This document shows, piece by piece, positions 17,417 through 25,333 of a DNA stretch of 64,000 bases (its first letter is position 1; every line of letters begins with the position of its first letter). The notes beneath the pieces were generated by a model. The model saw nothing but the letters and a program-made list of their open reading frames with translations. It did not search any database and was not told where the DNA came from. The DNA is taken from contig NKJC01000004.1 of NCBI GenBank assembly GCA_002256435.1, positions 393,103 to 457,102 on the forward strand, written 5' to 3'. Both the position numbers and the translations under genes were made by a program. Origin of the DNA: Chitinophagaceae bacterium BSSC1. GTDB taxonomy: Bacteria > Bacteroidota > Bacteroidia > Chitinophagales > Chitinophagaceae.

Positions 17417-18505
17417 TTAGTCTATTTTTTTTTCTTTAAGCCACTGAGACATTAGATTGGCAATTTCTACATTGTTCAAATCAGAAAATGGGAAATGGGT
17501 GTTCCCCTTAATTCCTATTTCTGGTAGATGAATGATGGTAACATCTCCTCCTAATTTATTTACAGCAGCTTGCCATAATCTGGCCATAGCAAGTCTTGCA
17601 CGCCAACCATCTTCACCAGGGTAAGGTGATGGTTTTGCCGGTATATTATCCCCGTAAAAAATAATGATGGGAATTTTGGTCAATTTCATAAAATCAGCCA
17701 TGGGAACAGGAACTGCATTTATGGTACCTCCCGAGCTTTCAATAGGTGCAGGTACCTGACCTTCTGGAAATAAAAAACCGCTTCCTGGTTCATAAGAAAC
17801 AATGGCTTTCACTTTTTCGTTTTTTATGGCAGTTACCCAACCCATACCACCTGAGTGCGAATGGGTAACAAGAATACCAGGACCAATTTTTTCAAACAAT
17901 GCAGCAGCAGCATCTGTATTAACTGTAATATCTATAGGACCAATATTCGGTGTCATAGAACGGAAATATTGATTCAAAGTATTACTGTCTCTAGCAAACT
18001 GAACACCTTCATAATAGTTTGGCCAAATGCCAACTCTAAAAGTGCCAAACCATTGTTGTTCATCAGGTATTGTAGTAATAGTTCCGCCAATAGTACTTCT
18101 ACCAGCATCACCTCTTCTAGGTTGGTCAAGTAGATAAACACCAAATCCACGTTTCAAAAATAAATTTTGAAAACCTTCTCTTCCATCAGGTGTGGTTTCC
18201 CAGGTTTTAGAAAACTGTCCAATACCATGCCACATGACCAATGGTAGCTTTCTAGCATTAGTTGGAATTTGATAAAACACATATGCGTGGTCACCCCTAA
18301 ATGTTTGGCCAGCTGGAGTAGGTTTGATGGGGTCAAATATTCCTGGTTCTTTTATGATAGTTCCCCCAACAGTAAAACTACCTTGGGTTTGTATACTTAT
18401 TAATTCACTACCAGTCATCTGTTTATGAGATGAACAAGAGGCAATCAAAACTGATATTGATAAGATCAAAACAATTTGTTTTAATCTCACTTTAAGATAC
18501 TTCAT
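17417..18505 (-). CDS. lipoprotein alpha/beta hydrolase
   Basis: 362 residues. A lipobox LIASC places the lipid-modified cysteine at residue 24, so the protein is membrane-anchored. The hydrolase core starts at LVMWHGIG (89-96; oxyanion region), with THSHSGG (214-220) as the nucleophile elbow and S218 as the likely nucleophile. The segment IIIFYGDNIPAKP and the terminal GNTHFPFSDLNN supply the acid/His region. It is related to the esterase-like proteins annotated as alpha/beta hydrolase in Bacteroidota. It lies mid-operon, 17 nt from the NTF2-like gene. Confidence 0.7.
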   Translation of the reverse strand: MKYLKVRLKQIVLILSISVLIASCSSHKQMTGSELISIQTQGSFTVGGTIIKEPGIFDPIKPTPAGQTFRGDHAYVFYQIPTNARKLPLVMWHGIGQFSKTWETTPDGREGFQNLFLKRGFGVYLLDQPRRGDAGRSTIGGTITTIPDEQQWFGTFRVGIWPNYYEGVQFARDSNTLNQYFRSMTPNIGPIDITVNTDAAAALFEKIGPGILVTHSHSGGMGWVTAIKNEKVKAIVSYEPGSGFLFPEGQVPAPIESSGGTINAVPVPMADFMKLTKIPIIIFYGDNIPAKPSPYPGEDGWRARLAMARLWQAAVNKLGGDVTIIHLPEIGIKGNTHFPFSDLNNVEIANLMSQWLKEKKID

Positions 18506-18522
18506 ATTATATAGTCAATTAA

Positions 18523-18984
18523 TTATTTTATCAATTTTACAGGCCTACGTAATTGAGAAAATGTAAGAGAACCCATGATCCATTTACCTTTTTCTTTTAT
18601 ATACACTTCAGTAACCATAAAAGGATTGATAACCTCATTGCCTCCAACTACTGCAAGCAGGTCAATATCATTTAAAAGGATGGCTGTATTGCCAATAACA
18701 TTTAGAGAAACTGAATAAACTTCTGCTTTCTTATACCAGATGCCTCCAGTTTTAATAACATTTAGTTCTTGGGTTTTTCCCCAGCTTCCACCCATATGAA
18801 TAAACATAGATTTTTCATGAAATAAAGCATTCAAAGAATCAACCGTTTTTTCTGACATCCAATTCCATTTCTTTTTAGAAATACCAATCAGTTCTTCTTG
18901 ATCAAGGCTATTATTTGTTGTGGTTTGTCCAAAACTAATTTGGGTAAACAAAAGGGTCATTAATACTAAAAGATTTTTTTTCAT
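18523..18984 (-). CDS. secreted NTF2-like (DUF4440/SnoaL-type) protein
   Basis: 153 residues, with a signal peptide ending SFGQ near residue 20. The mature 130 residues have the cone-shaped NTF2 pattern: a first helix (KKKWNWMSEKTVDSLNALFHEKSMFIHMGG), a second GGIWYKKAEVYSVSLNVIGNTAILLNDIDLLAVVGG strand set and the closing VTEVYIKEKGKWIMGSLTFSQ, characteristic of DUF4440. Such proteins are ligand-binding or small isomerase/cyclase scaffolds. Encoded between the aldo/keto reductase and the lipoprotein hydrolase in the inducible-looking operon, where it may bind the shared substrate. Confidence 0.7.
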   Translation of the reverse strand: MKKNLLVLMTLLFTQISFGQTTTNNSLDQEELIGISKKKWNWMSEKTVDSLNALFHEKSMFIHMGGSWGKTQELNVIKTGGIWYKKAEVYSVSLNVIGNTAILLNDIDLLAVVGGNEVINPFMVTEVYIKEKGKWIMGSLTFSQLRRPVKLIK

Positions 18985-19020
18985 GTTTTTTATATTTAAA
19001 GTTTAAGTGAGTTTTGTGAG

Positions 19021-19875
19021 TCAGTTTGAATTTAATTGTCTTTCTCCCAACCATTTAACCATTATGGGATCACGATGGTCAAAAAAAGAGCTCTTTTTCT
19101 GATCTAAGGATTTGATTGCTAACAACTCTTCTTTGCTTAATTCAAAATCAAAAATGTTGAAATTTTCTTGCATGCGTTCTTTGTTAACCGTTTTTGGGAT
19201 GGCTACAATTTCTCTTTGTATAAGCCATCTCAAAATCACTTGAGCAATAGTTTTTTTATGCTTTCTTCCAATTTTTGCTAGGATTTTATTATGGAATATA
19301 TCGTTTTTCCCTTCGGCAAATGGCCCCCAGGATTCCAATTGTACAAGATTGTCTTTTAAGAATTGATGTGTTTCAATTTGTTGTTGAAAAGGGTGTGTCT
19401 CAATTTGATTTATTGCAGGCACAATTTGGTTATGTACTATTAGATCAATTAATCTATCAGGTTGAAAATTACTCACGCCAATAGCTTTAATTTTCCCTTG
19501 CATATATAAATCTTGCATGGCCCTCCAACAACCATAAACATCTCCAAAGGGCTGGTGCATCAAAAATAGATCAATATATTCCACTTGTAATTTAGAAATG
19601 GATTGTTCGTATGATTTCATGGTTCCCTCATAACCATTTGATTGAATCCAAACTTTAGTAGTGATAAATAGTTCTTCTCTTTTTATACTAGATTGTTTTA
19701 TGGCATTTCCTACAGCAATTTCATTGCCATAAGATGCTGCTGTGTCAATCAGTCTATAACCTGTTTCAAATGCATTTAGAACGGCATTTTCACATTCTTT
19801 AAGATCAGGTATTTGGAATACGCCAAATCCAAGTATTGGCATTTTTAATCCATTATTCAATATTACATTTTTCAT
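19021..19875 (-). CDS. aldo/keto reductase
   Basis: 284 residues, cytoplasmic, single TIM-barrel NADPH-dependent reductase. The catalytic tetrad is visible: D44 (RLIDTAASYGNE), Y49, K74 (TTKVW) and H107 (LMHQPFGD). The cofactor end is IPKTVNKERMQENFNIFDFEL, the usual IPKS-like segment. The length matches the family. It is the only member of its operon without an export signal, so it probably acts on the imported product of the exported hydrolases. Second gene of the operon, 16 nt after the carboxylesterase. Confidence 0.9.
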   Translation of the reverse strand: MKNVILNNGLKMPILGFGVFQIPDLKECENAVLNAFETGYRLIDTAASYGNEIAVGNAIKQSSIKREELFITTKVWIQSNGYEGTMKSYEQSISKLQVEYIDLFLMHQPFGDVYGCWRAMQDLYMQGKIKAIGVSNFQPDRLIDLIVHNQIVPAINQIETHPFQQQIETHQFLKDNLVQLESWGPFAEGKNDIFHNKILAKIGRKHKKTIAQVILRWLIQREIVAIPKTVNKERMQENFNIFDFELSKEELLAIKSLDQKKSSFFDHRDPIMVKWLGERQLNSN

Positions 19876-19891
19876 CTAGGTAAGTAAGCTT

Positions 19892-21514
19892 TTAATGAAG
19901 ATTGCCAGTATTCACTGCTTTTTGAATGATATCTAATCTTGCATTCCTAAAATCGGGCTTGCCAACTGCAGTTCCATCTGATTGAAATTCAATTAGCATA
20001 TTTTTCTTTATGTTGTACAATGGCCATAGCGGAAGTCCTATTCCATTTGGGTTTCCTGTTTTTGCAAAATTTCCCCAATAAGAATTCATCATTTTGGCTA
20101 CTTCTAAATCTTTTTGAGCAACTGCATTTCCATTTCTACCCCTTAGATTATTGAAAACATAACTTATTTCAGATGCATGTCCTGCACCAAAACGCATCAT
20201 TTGTTGCATGTTAGCGGGTACATATGAAAACAGATATAAATAGGTGCTTTTCCCCTTTGAAGTAAAAGCATTGGCCGTAAATCTGGCCGGTTCTGCCCAA
20301 ACCTTATCTGTATTGACTAAACTTAAAATTTTTGCAAAATCATCTTTGCCTTCTGGATCATAAACTGCACTAGCTTCAGATTTATAAGTTCCAAATAAGG
20401 AGAATAATTCATCTTTTGTTCTTGCATTCACAAATCCCGCTGGCACTTCAGCGCTATTAGACCCAATCATAAGTGAAACATTGGGCAGTCTGCCAGCTTC
20501 ATAAGCTGACTGAGCAGTTTCTACAACCAACTTTCCGTCGAGAATTGGGCCGGGATAAGTGATTGGACCACCTTGGCCAGCTGTTTCTTGTCCTCCATCT
20601 ACAATCTGCGCAACTGTTAATGCTCTAAGCTTAGCTAAAGCAGCTGCATCTGTTCCTTCAATTCCATATTTTTTGGCAAAGTTTAAGCCAATTCTTTCTG
20701 CAGAAATAGGATAGTATTTGTCAGCATTATCAAGTTGTATGGGTCTTCCTGTTAAAACCCCATTTCTACCTCCTCCAGATTCACTAATAGCTTTATGAAA
20801 TAGCCCTTTTGCTTTTGGAATACTTAATAAAGAATGAACGGAAACACCTCCTGCCGATTCTCCAAAAATGGTTACGTTTTTTGGATTGCCACCAAATGAT
20901 GCAATGTTTTTTTGAACCCATTGCAATGCGGCAATCTGATCCATATACGCATAATTTCCTTTGGGTTCATCTGGATACTCTTTACTTAAAGCAGGGAAAG
21001 CAAAAAATCCAAGTCTACCAAGTCTATAATTAATGGTTATTAAAATGATACCCTGTTTAGCAAAATGTTCCCCTGAAAAATCTTGTTGTGCGCCACTGCC
21101 AAACATAAATGCACCACCATGTATCCATACCATAACTGGTAATTTTGACGTTTTTTGAGTTCCTGTAGGCATCCAAACATTTAAATAAAGACAGTCTTCG
21201 GATGAAGTTTTAGAAATGGAATCAGTTCCTCTGGGAAAACCCATTTGTGCACAGTCTGTACCAAATTTATTTGCTTCCTTGATACCTTTCCAAGGTGCCA
21301 AAGGTTGTGGTGGACGCCAGCGAAATGCTCCAATTGGAGGTGCTGCATAAGGTATTCCTTTAAAACTCCACACTTCTCCATCATTTTTGCCTTGTAAATC
21401 GCCTGATTGTGTATGGATGATGGGAGTATTACTAAATTCTTTGTTTACTACTACTTGAGAAAATAACTCTGTTGTCAAAAAGGTAAACAAACAATAAAAT
21501 AGGACGTTTTTCAT
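19892..21514 (-). CDS. secreted type B carboxylesterase
   Basis: 540 residues with a signal peptide ending ELFSQ (about 20). Type B carboxylesterase signatures: EDCLYLNVW (106-114), the oxyanion hole HGGAF (132-136), the nucleophile elbow GESAGG with S220, and GHASEISYVF containing the catalytic His. The family hydrolyses esters of many kinds. First gene of the six-gene minus operon; the 175-bp gap to the divergent AraC-family gene should hold both promoters. I see no standard TAnnTTTG box there, consistent with an activator-dependent promoter. Confidence 0.9.
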   Translation of the reverse strand: MKNVLFYCLFTFLTTELFSQVVVNKEFSNTPIIHTQSGDLQGKNDGEVWSFKGIPYAAPPIGAFRWRPPQPLAPWKGIKEANKFGTDCAQMGFPRGTDSISKTSSEDCLYLNVWMPTGTQKTSKLPVMVWIHGGAFMFGSGAQQDFSGEHFAKQGIILITINYRLGRLGFFAFPALSKEYPDEPKGNYAYMDQIAALQWVQKNIASFGGNPKNVTIFGESAGGVSVHSLLSIPKAKGLFHKAISESGGGRNGVLTGRPIQLDNADKYYPISAERIGLNFAKKYGIEGTDAAALAKLRALTVAQIVDGGQETAGQGGPITYPGPILDGKLVVETAQSAYEAGRLPNVSLMIGSNSAEVPAGFVNARTKDELFSLFGTYKSEASAVYDPEGKDDFAKILSLVNTDKVWAEPARFTANAFTSKGKSTYLYLFSYVPANMQQMMRFGAGHASEISYVFNNLRGRNGNAVAQKDLEVAKMMNSYWGNFAKTGNPNGIGLPLWPLYNIKKNMLIEFQSDGTAVGKPDFRNARLDIIQKAVNTGNLH

Positions 21515-21689
21515 TTGAGCTAATACTTATGTTAGAAAATGGGAACCTGACAGTGGAAAATAAAGGTCAATATAATTCACAGCACCATTAGTAGATGGAT
21601 TCCTGTTTGTTCTACCAATATTGCTGAATTTGCCAAAAAGGGCTTTTCAAGCTGTTTTTAAACATTAATTTTAAAGTAATAAATAGACT

Positions 21690-22586
21690 ATGGAAAATTT
21701 ACGCCGTTTTGAAACCGTTCATGATTACAATATTTTCAATAATAATGATACCCTTCATCCTTTGGTGAGTATAGTTGATTTGTCAAAAGCTGAACCCAGA
21801 ACTGCTTCTAATATGTATTTTGGGTTTTATACCATTTTTTTAAAAGAGGTTAAATGTGGCGATCTGAAATATGGCAGGGCAACCTATGATTATCAAGAAG
21901 GCACTTTAGTCTTTATTGGACCTAGTCAAGTGGTGACCGTTGATAGTAACGGAGAAATATATCAACCCAAAGGATATGCATTGATTTTTCATCCTGATTT
22001 AATTCATGGTACTGCTTTAGGAAAGCATATGCAGGAGTACACATTTTTTGGATATCAATCAAATGAAGCCCTACATTTATCAAAGCGTGAAAGAGAAATG
22101 ATTTTGGATAGCTTTTCTAAAATTAGTTTTGAATTGGAACATCCTATTGATAAACACAGTAAGAGATTGATTGTTTCTAATATTGAGATTTTATTAAACT
22201 ACTGTATTCGTTTTTATGAGCGTCAATTTGTGACTAGGGAAAAAGTAAACCTTGGTGTACTTGAGCGATTGGAAAATTTGCTTAATGATTATTACCATTC
22301 TGAGAATCCACAAATTATGGGTTTGCCTACGGTTGCTTGGTGTGCATCTGAATTGCATCTATCATCGGGATATTTTGGAGATTTGGTGAAAAAAGAATTA
22401 GGTAAAACCGCACAAGACATTATTCAATCTAAAGTGATTGATTATGCTAAAGAATTGATTTTTGACAATCAGAAATCGGTTAATCAAATTGCTTTTGAGT
22501 TGGGATTTAAATATCCTCAGCATTTTACTAGGTTGTTTAAGCAAAGGGTGGGGAAGACGCCGTTGGAGTATCGGGGATTGAATTAG
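21690..22586 (+). CDS. AraC-family transcriptional regulator
   Basis: 298 residues, cytoplasmic. An N-terminal sensing domain (about 1-190: LVSIVDLSKAEPRTASNMYFGFYTIFLKE, with cupin-like GTLVFIGPSQVV and GYALIFHPDLIHG) is followed by a C-terminal AraC DNA-binding domain (about 200-298), with helix-turn-helix one at ELHLSSGYFGDLVKKELGK and helix-turn-helix two ending in the canonical NQIAFELGFKYPQHFTRLFKQRVGKTPLEYR. Divergent from the hydrolase operon across 175 bp, so it is the natural candidate for its activator; the inducer is unknown. Confidence 0.9.
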   Translation: MENLRRFETVHDYNIFNNNDTLHPLVSIVDLSKAEPRTASNMYFGFYTIFLKEVKCGDLKYGRATYDYQEGTLVFIGPSQVVTVDSNGEIYQPKGYALIFHPDLIHGTALGKHMQEYTFFGYQSNEALHLSKREREMILDSFSKISFELEHPIDKHSKRLIVSNIEILLNYCIRFYERQFVTREKVNLGVLERLENLLNDYYHSENPQIMGLPTVAWCASELHLSSGYFGDLVKKELGKTAQDIIQSKVIDYAKELIFDNQKSVNQIAFELGFKYPQHFTRLFKQRVGKTPLEYRGLN

Positions 22587-22689
22587 GTTGGAAATTTAGC
22601 TTTGTTGTAGGATTAATTGGTATTTGATACAACTTTGTATTATTTGATTAATTGAGTATTTATTGAAAACCATTGATTATTCTTTTATA

Positions 22690-23034
22690 ATGAGACCTAA
22701 AGAAATTTTAAAACAATGGGTGAATTGCTTTAATCAATCTGATTTTGAAGGGATCAGTGAATTATATCATGAGCAATGTGTTAATCACCAAACACCTATT
22801 GGTATGATTGTGGGAAAAGAGCATATTAAAAGAATGTTCAAGGAAGAGTTTGAAAAGTATGATATGGTTTGTATTGTGGAGAATGTTTTTGAAGATGGGA
22901 ATGTTGGAATATTGGAATGGAAAGATCCTAAAGGTCTGAGGGGTTGTGGATTTTTTTGGATAGAGGAAGATAAAATAGTTTATCAGAGGGGATATTGGGA
23001 TAAGCTTTCTTTTATGGAGCAGCAGGGGAGGTGA
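22690..23034 (+). CDS. SnoaL-like / NTF2-fold protein
   Basis: 114 residues from the ATG at 22690; a longer frame begins with TTG at 22663 but the ATG gives the usual family start (MRPKEILKQWVNCFNQSDFE). The NTF2-like pattern is clear: a helix with N..DFEGISELYHEQCVNH, GKEHIKRMFKEEFEKYDMVC, then strands VGILEWKDPKGLRGCGFFWIEEDKIVYQRGYWDKLSF. This is typical of SnoaL-type nuclear-transport-factor proteins, often steroid or polyketide binding. It follows the AraC gene on the same strand by 103 nt. The C-terminus abuts the palindrome array. Confidence 0.7.
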   Translation: MRPKEILKQWVNCFNQSDFEGISELYHEQCVNHQTPIGMIVGKEHIKRMFKEEFEKYDMVCIVENVFEDGNVGILEWKDPKGLRGCGFFWIEEDKIVYQRGYWDKLSFMEQQGR

Positions 23035-23046
23035 GCGTTCTTTTTT

Positions 23047-23178
23047 CGTTGCAAATGATATTTGCAACGGCATTTGCAATGGGTGGGGGAGCTTGATGAA
23101 ACGTTGCAAATGGTATTTGCAACGGTATTGTCTGGGTTGGGTGAGCTTAAAGTAGCGTTACAAATGGTATTTGTAACG
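23047..23178. repeat. three tandem 23-bp palindromes in a 54-55 bp repeat
   Basis: Copies begin at 23047, 23102 and 23156. Each has perfect 10-base arms around a 3-base centre (GAT, GGT, GGT). Copies 1 and 2 have arms CGTTGCAAAT / ATTTGCAACG; copy 3 has CGTTACAAAT / ATTTGTAACG, a G-to-A change in one arm matched by C-to-T in the other. The spacers are also similar (GGGTgGG...GAGCTT and GGGTtGG...GAGCTT). An ORF can be read through the array, but its translation only mirrors the repeat. Confidence 0.85.
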
Positions 23179-23265
23179 GCTCATTTTTGGATTGGATTTG
23201 AGGAGGGGTGCTCCTTCAGAACAGGATTAGCTGCGCTGTTCCTCGGCGAGGGGGCTTACCCAAAC

Positions 23266-23371
23266 GCCTTCCACGCTGTCGCGTGGGGGCTTTTTCATTT
23301 ATTCGCTTATGAAAGCGCGCTTTCAACGCTTATAAATAAAAAAGCCCTTCCAACTTCGTTGGAAAGGCTTT
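23266..23371. repeat. composite hairpin element downstream of tRNA-Leu
   Basis: Read on the minus strand from the tRNA: a hairpin with 13-base arms around AAGCCTTTCCAAC, a T-rich arm, a central perfect 16-bp palindrome TGAAAGCGCGCTTTCA (23310-23325), an A-rich arm, and a second GC-rich hairpin (GCGTGG/CCACGC, 23266-23290). The T- and A-rich arms are imperfectly complementary, so the whole unit can fold as one nested structure. It has the same order of parts as the element at 59668-59781. The 23035-23373 gap contains this element and the palindrome array. Confidence 0.6.
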
Positions 23372-23372
23372 T
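23342..23372 (-). terminator. terminator of tRNA-Leu
   Basis: On the minus strand the stem AAGCCTTTCCAAC / GTTGGAAGGGCTT (one mismatch, 3-nt GAA loop) is followed by TTTTTTA, starting 2 nt after the tRNA 3-prime end. Confidence 0.8.
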
Positions 23373-23373
23373 G

Positions 23374-23457
23374 TGCCCAGAACAGGAATCGAACCTGCAC
23401 TACCTTGCGATAACAAGATTTTGAGTCTAGCGCGTCTACCAGTTCCGCCATCTGGGC
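23374..23457 (-). tRNA. tRNA-Leu(CAA)
   Basis: 84 nt on the minus strand, with 7-bp acceptor stem GCCCAGA / TCTGGGC, discriminator A, a D-loop with GGTAGAC, a long variable arm (TTGTTATCGCAAGGTA) typical of class II tRNAs, and T-loop GGTTCGATTCC. The anticodon loop is CTCAAAA, giving anticodon CAA for Leu codon UUG. CCA is not encoded. A terminator follows directly. Confidence 0.93.
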
Positions 23458-23515
23458 ATTTTTGATTAGCCTCTGCTAACCTACCGTTTGATCGGGTTGC
23501 AATATTACGGTAACA

Positions 23516-24013
23516 TTATAACTCAGCCAAAATCCTGTCTAAATATTTTTTCCGGAAATAGAATTCTTTTACTTGCAACAGCTTTTCTTGGGTAAGAGTA
23601 TTGCCCGGATGATTTTCCAGAGTCGCTTTAACAGGTTCATATATTTGGGTATTTAATAGGTCAATGGCGGTTTTGATGGCGGATTTGGTCTCCGGCTCAT
23701 CTGCGTCCATGAGTTGTTCGTTTAGATCCATCACTTCCATGAGAAAATCAGGGGAGAGTTGGTATTTCTCGTCTTCTTCTAGTAAGCCTGCTTCTTTTAA
23801 AACATATTTGACCAGCAGATCCTGGTTTTGAAGGGTTTGATAGGCTTTGTTTACCAAGGCGCTCATTTCAAGGGCTTTCTCCTTTTCTTCATCTGAGCCA
23901 TTACCATAAAAATCAGGATGGTATTGACGGCTCAATAGGTAGAACTTCTTTTTTACCAGGGCTTGGTCTGGTAAAAAACGCTGTTCTATATCAAATAATT
24001 CAAAATAGTTCAT
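23516..24013 (-). CDS. hscB: Fe-S cluster assembly co-chaperone HscB
   Basis: 165 residues. The J-domain (1-75) has the diagnostic HPD at 32-34 in SRQYHPDFYG, which stimulates the HscA/DnaK ATPase. The C-terminal three-helix domain (about 85-165; SPDFLMEVMDLNEQLMDADEPETK) is the HscB-specific region that binds the IscU scaffold; the conserved LMEVMDLNE block is clear. Length normal for the family. Divergent from the dehydrogenase-like gene across 59 nt; a CAAATCTA (TAGATTTG on the minus strand) at 24060-24067 is a likely promoter box. Confidence 0.85.
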   Translation of the reverse strand: MNYFELFDIEQRFLPDQALVKKKFYLLSRQYHPDFYGNGSDEEKEKALEMSALVNKAYQTLQNQDLLVKYVLKEAGLLEEDEKYQLSPDFLMEVMDLNEQLMDADEPETKSAIKTAIDLLNTQIYEPVKATLENHPGNTLTQEKLLQVKEFYFRKKYLDRILAEL

Positions 24014-24059
24014 GTGGTTATGCTTGAAGTTCCTGCCTGAGATGGCTTAACTTTAGGGG

Positions 24060-24067
24060 CAAATCTA
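24060..24067 (-). promoter_or_regulatory. -7 promoter box TAGATTTG for hscB
   Basis: Exact TAnnTTTG match on the minus strand, about 47 nt upstream of the hscB start codon, in the short divergent gap. Confidence 0.4.
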
Positions 24068-24072
24068 ACACA

Positions 24073-25272
24073 ATGCTGGTACTAGGGCTTATTAGAGAGG
24101 GAAAAATTCCCGCAGACAATCGCGTAGCATTAACTCCTGCCCAGTGTAAATTCTTAACCAGCCATTTTCCGGATATCCAGATTAAAGTACAGGCTTCTCC
24201 CAATAGGTGTTTTAGCAATCAGGAATACCTGAACGCGGGCATGGAAATTACCGAAGACCTGAGCGGCTGTGATGTATTGTTGGGGATTAAAGAAGTACCC
24301 GTTAGCCAGCTCATTCCCAACAAGACTTATTTGTTCTTTTCCCATACTAAGAAAAAACAAGCTTATAATCAGGGGCTCATGCACGCCATGATGGACAAGG
24401 GCATTACCCTCATTGATTATGAGTGTTTAGAGCACAAAGACGGGCAACGCATTATTGGCTTTGGTTTTTTTGCAGGGATTGTAGGTGCCCATAACGGCAT
24501 CATGACCTATGGCAATAGAACTGGTGCTTATCAGATTGGAAGAGTGGGAGACGTAAAAGATTATAGAGAATTGATCCATACATATTTTGGTTTGAAACTG
24601 CCTCCTATTAAGATTGCGGTTACCGGAAGTGGTAGGGTGGCGCATGGTATTGTAGAGATCATGAACCTCATGGATGTGCAAGAAGTGGAGACGGAAGAAT
24701 ATTTAGAACGTGAATTTGACTATCCGGTCTACACCCATTTAAAAGGGAATGACTTGTATAGACACAAAACCAAGGGTACCTATTCCAGAACCGAGTTTCA
24801 TGAAAATCCGGATCAATATGAATGTTTGTTTGCACCCTATTTGTCCCAGACAGATCTACTCATGAATGGCATTTATTGGGAGCCAAGGATTCCGCGTTTG
24901 TTTGAAATGGAAGATTTGAAAAGACCCAATTTTAGAATTCAGGCTATTGCCGATATTACCGATGACAAAAATGGTTCTATTCCCTGTAACCTAGGAGATG
25001 CCACTATTGCGGATCCTATTTATGGTGTCAACAAAATGACTGGGGCTAAAACGGCGCCTTATCAAAAAGATAGTATTGACCTGATGGCTGTGGGAAATCT
25101 GCCCAATGAATTGCCCAGAGACGCTAGCAGATTTTTTGGAGAACAATTGATCAAGCACGTGTTGAACGATATTCGAAATGGCGGAAGCCCCACCATAGCC
25201 AATGCTACTATTTTGCAAAATGGACAATTGACAGACAACTTCAATTACCTCTCAGACTACGCAGCACATTAA
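24073..25272 (+). CDS. saccharopine/alanine dehydrogenase-like NAD(P) oxidoreductase
   Basis: 399 residues, cytoplasmic. The N-terminal block LGLIREGKIPADNRVALTPAQC is the AlaDh/PNT N-domain signature (RE.K....RV.LTP). The Rossmann domain begins near residue 178 with KIAVTGSGRVAHG (GxGxxA/G). AGIVGAHNGIMTYGNR lies between. The C-terminal part (GDATIADPIYGVNKMTG ... VGNLPNELPRDAS) resembles lysine-oxoglutarate/saccharopine dehydrogenase-type proteins, for which NLP.ELPRDAS is typical. It may act in lysine or amino acid metabolism; exact substrate uncertain. Monocistronic, ended by the hairpin it shares with the E2 gene. Confidence 0.7.
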   Translation: MLVLGLIREGKIPADNRVALTPAQCKFLTSHFPDIQIKVQASPNRCFSNQEYLNAGMEITEDLSGCDVLLGIKEVPVSQLIPNKTYLFFSHTKKKQAYNQGLMHAMMDKGITLIDYECLEHKDGQRIIGFGFFAGIVGAHNGIMTYGNRTGAYQIGRVGDVKDYRELIHTYFGLKLPPIKIAVTGSGRVAHGIVEIMNLMDVQEVETEEYLEREFDYPVYTHLKGNDLYRHKTKGTYSRTEFHENPDQYECLFAPYLSQTDLLMNGIYWEPRIPRLFEMEDLKRPNFRIQAIADITDDKNGSIPCNLGDATIADPIYGVNKMTGAKTAPYQKDSIDLMAVGNLPNELPRDASRFFGEQLIKHVLNDIRNGGSPTIANATILQNGQLTDNFNYLSDYAAH

Positions 25273-25288
25273 AATCAGCACATAAAAA

Positions 25289-25315
25289 AAGCGGCTACTC
25301 AACAAGTAACCGCTT
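25289..25315 (-). terminator. terminator between convergent dehydrogenase and E2 genes
   Basis: Stem AAGCGG-x-TACT / AGTA-x-CCGCTT with one internal mismatch. The minus-strand side is followed by TTTTTTT (from the A run at 25284-25290), so it mainly terminates the E2 gene. Confidence 0.7.
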
Positions 25316-25333
25316 CTATATTGAGCAAGTAAA

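Noticed and set aside
23035..23180. CRISPR-like array
   Set aside because: Only three palindromic units with similar, not unique, spacers and no cas genes nearby; a tandem repeat is the better description.
23062..23424. ORF of 120 codons across the palindrome array and tRNA-Leu
   Set aside because: Its translation only mirrors the tandem repeat and ends with a string (CPEQESNLHY) that is the usual read-through of a tRNA gene.
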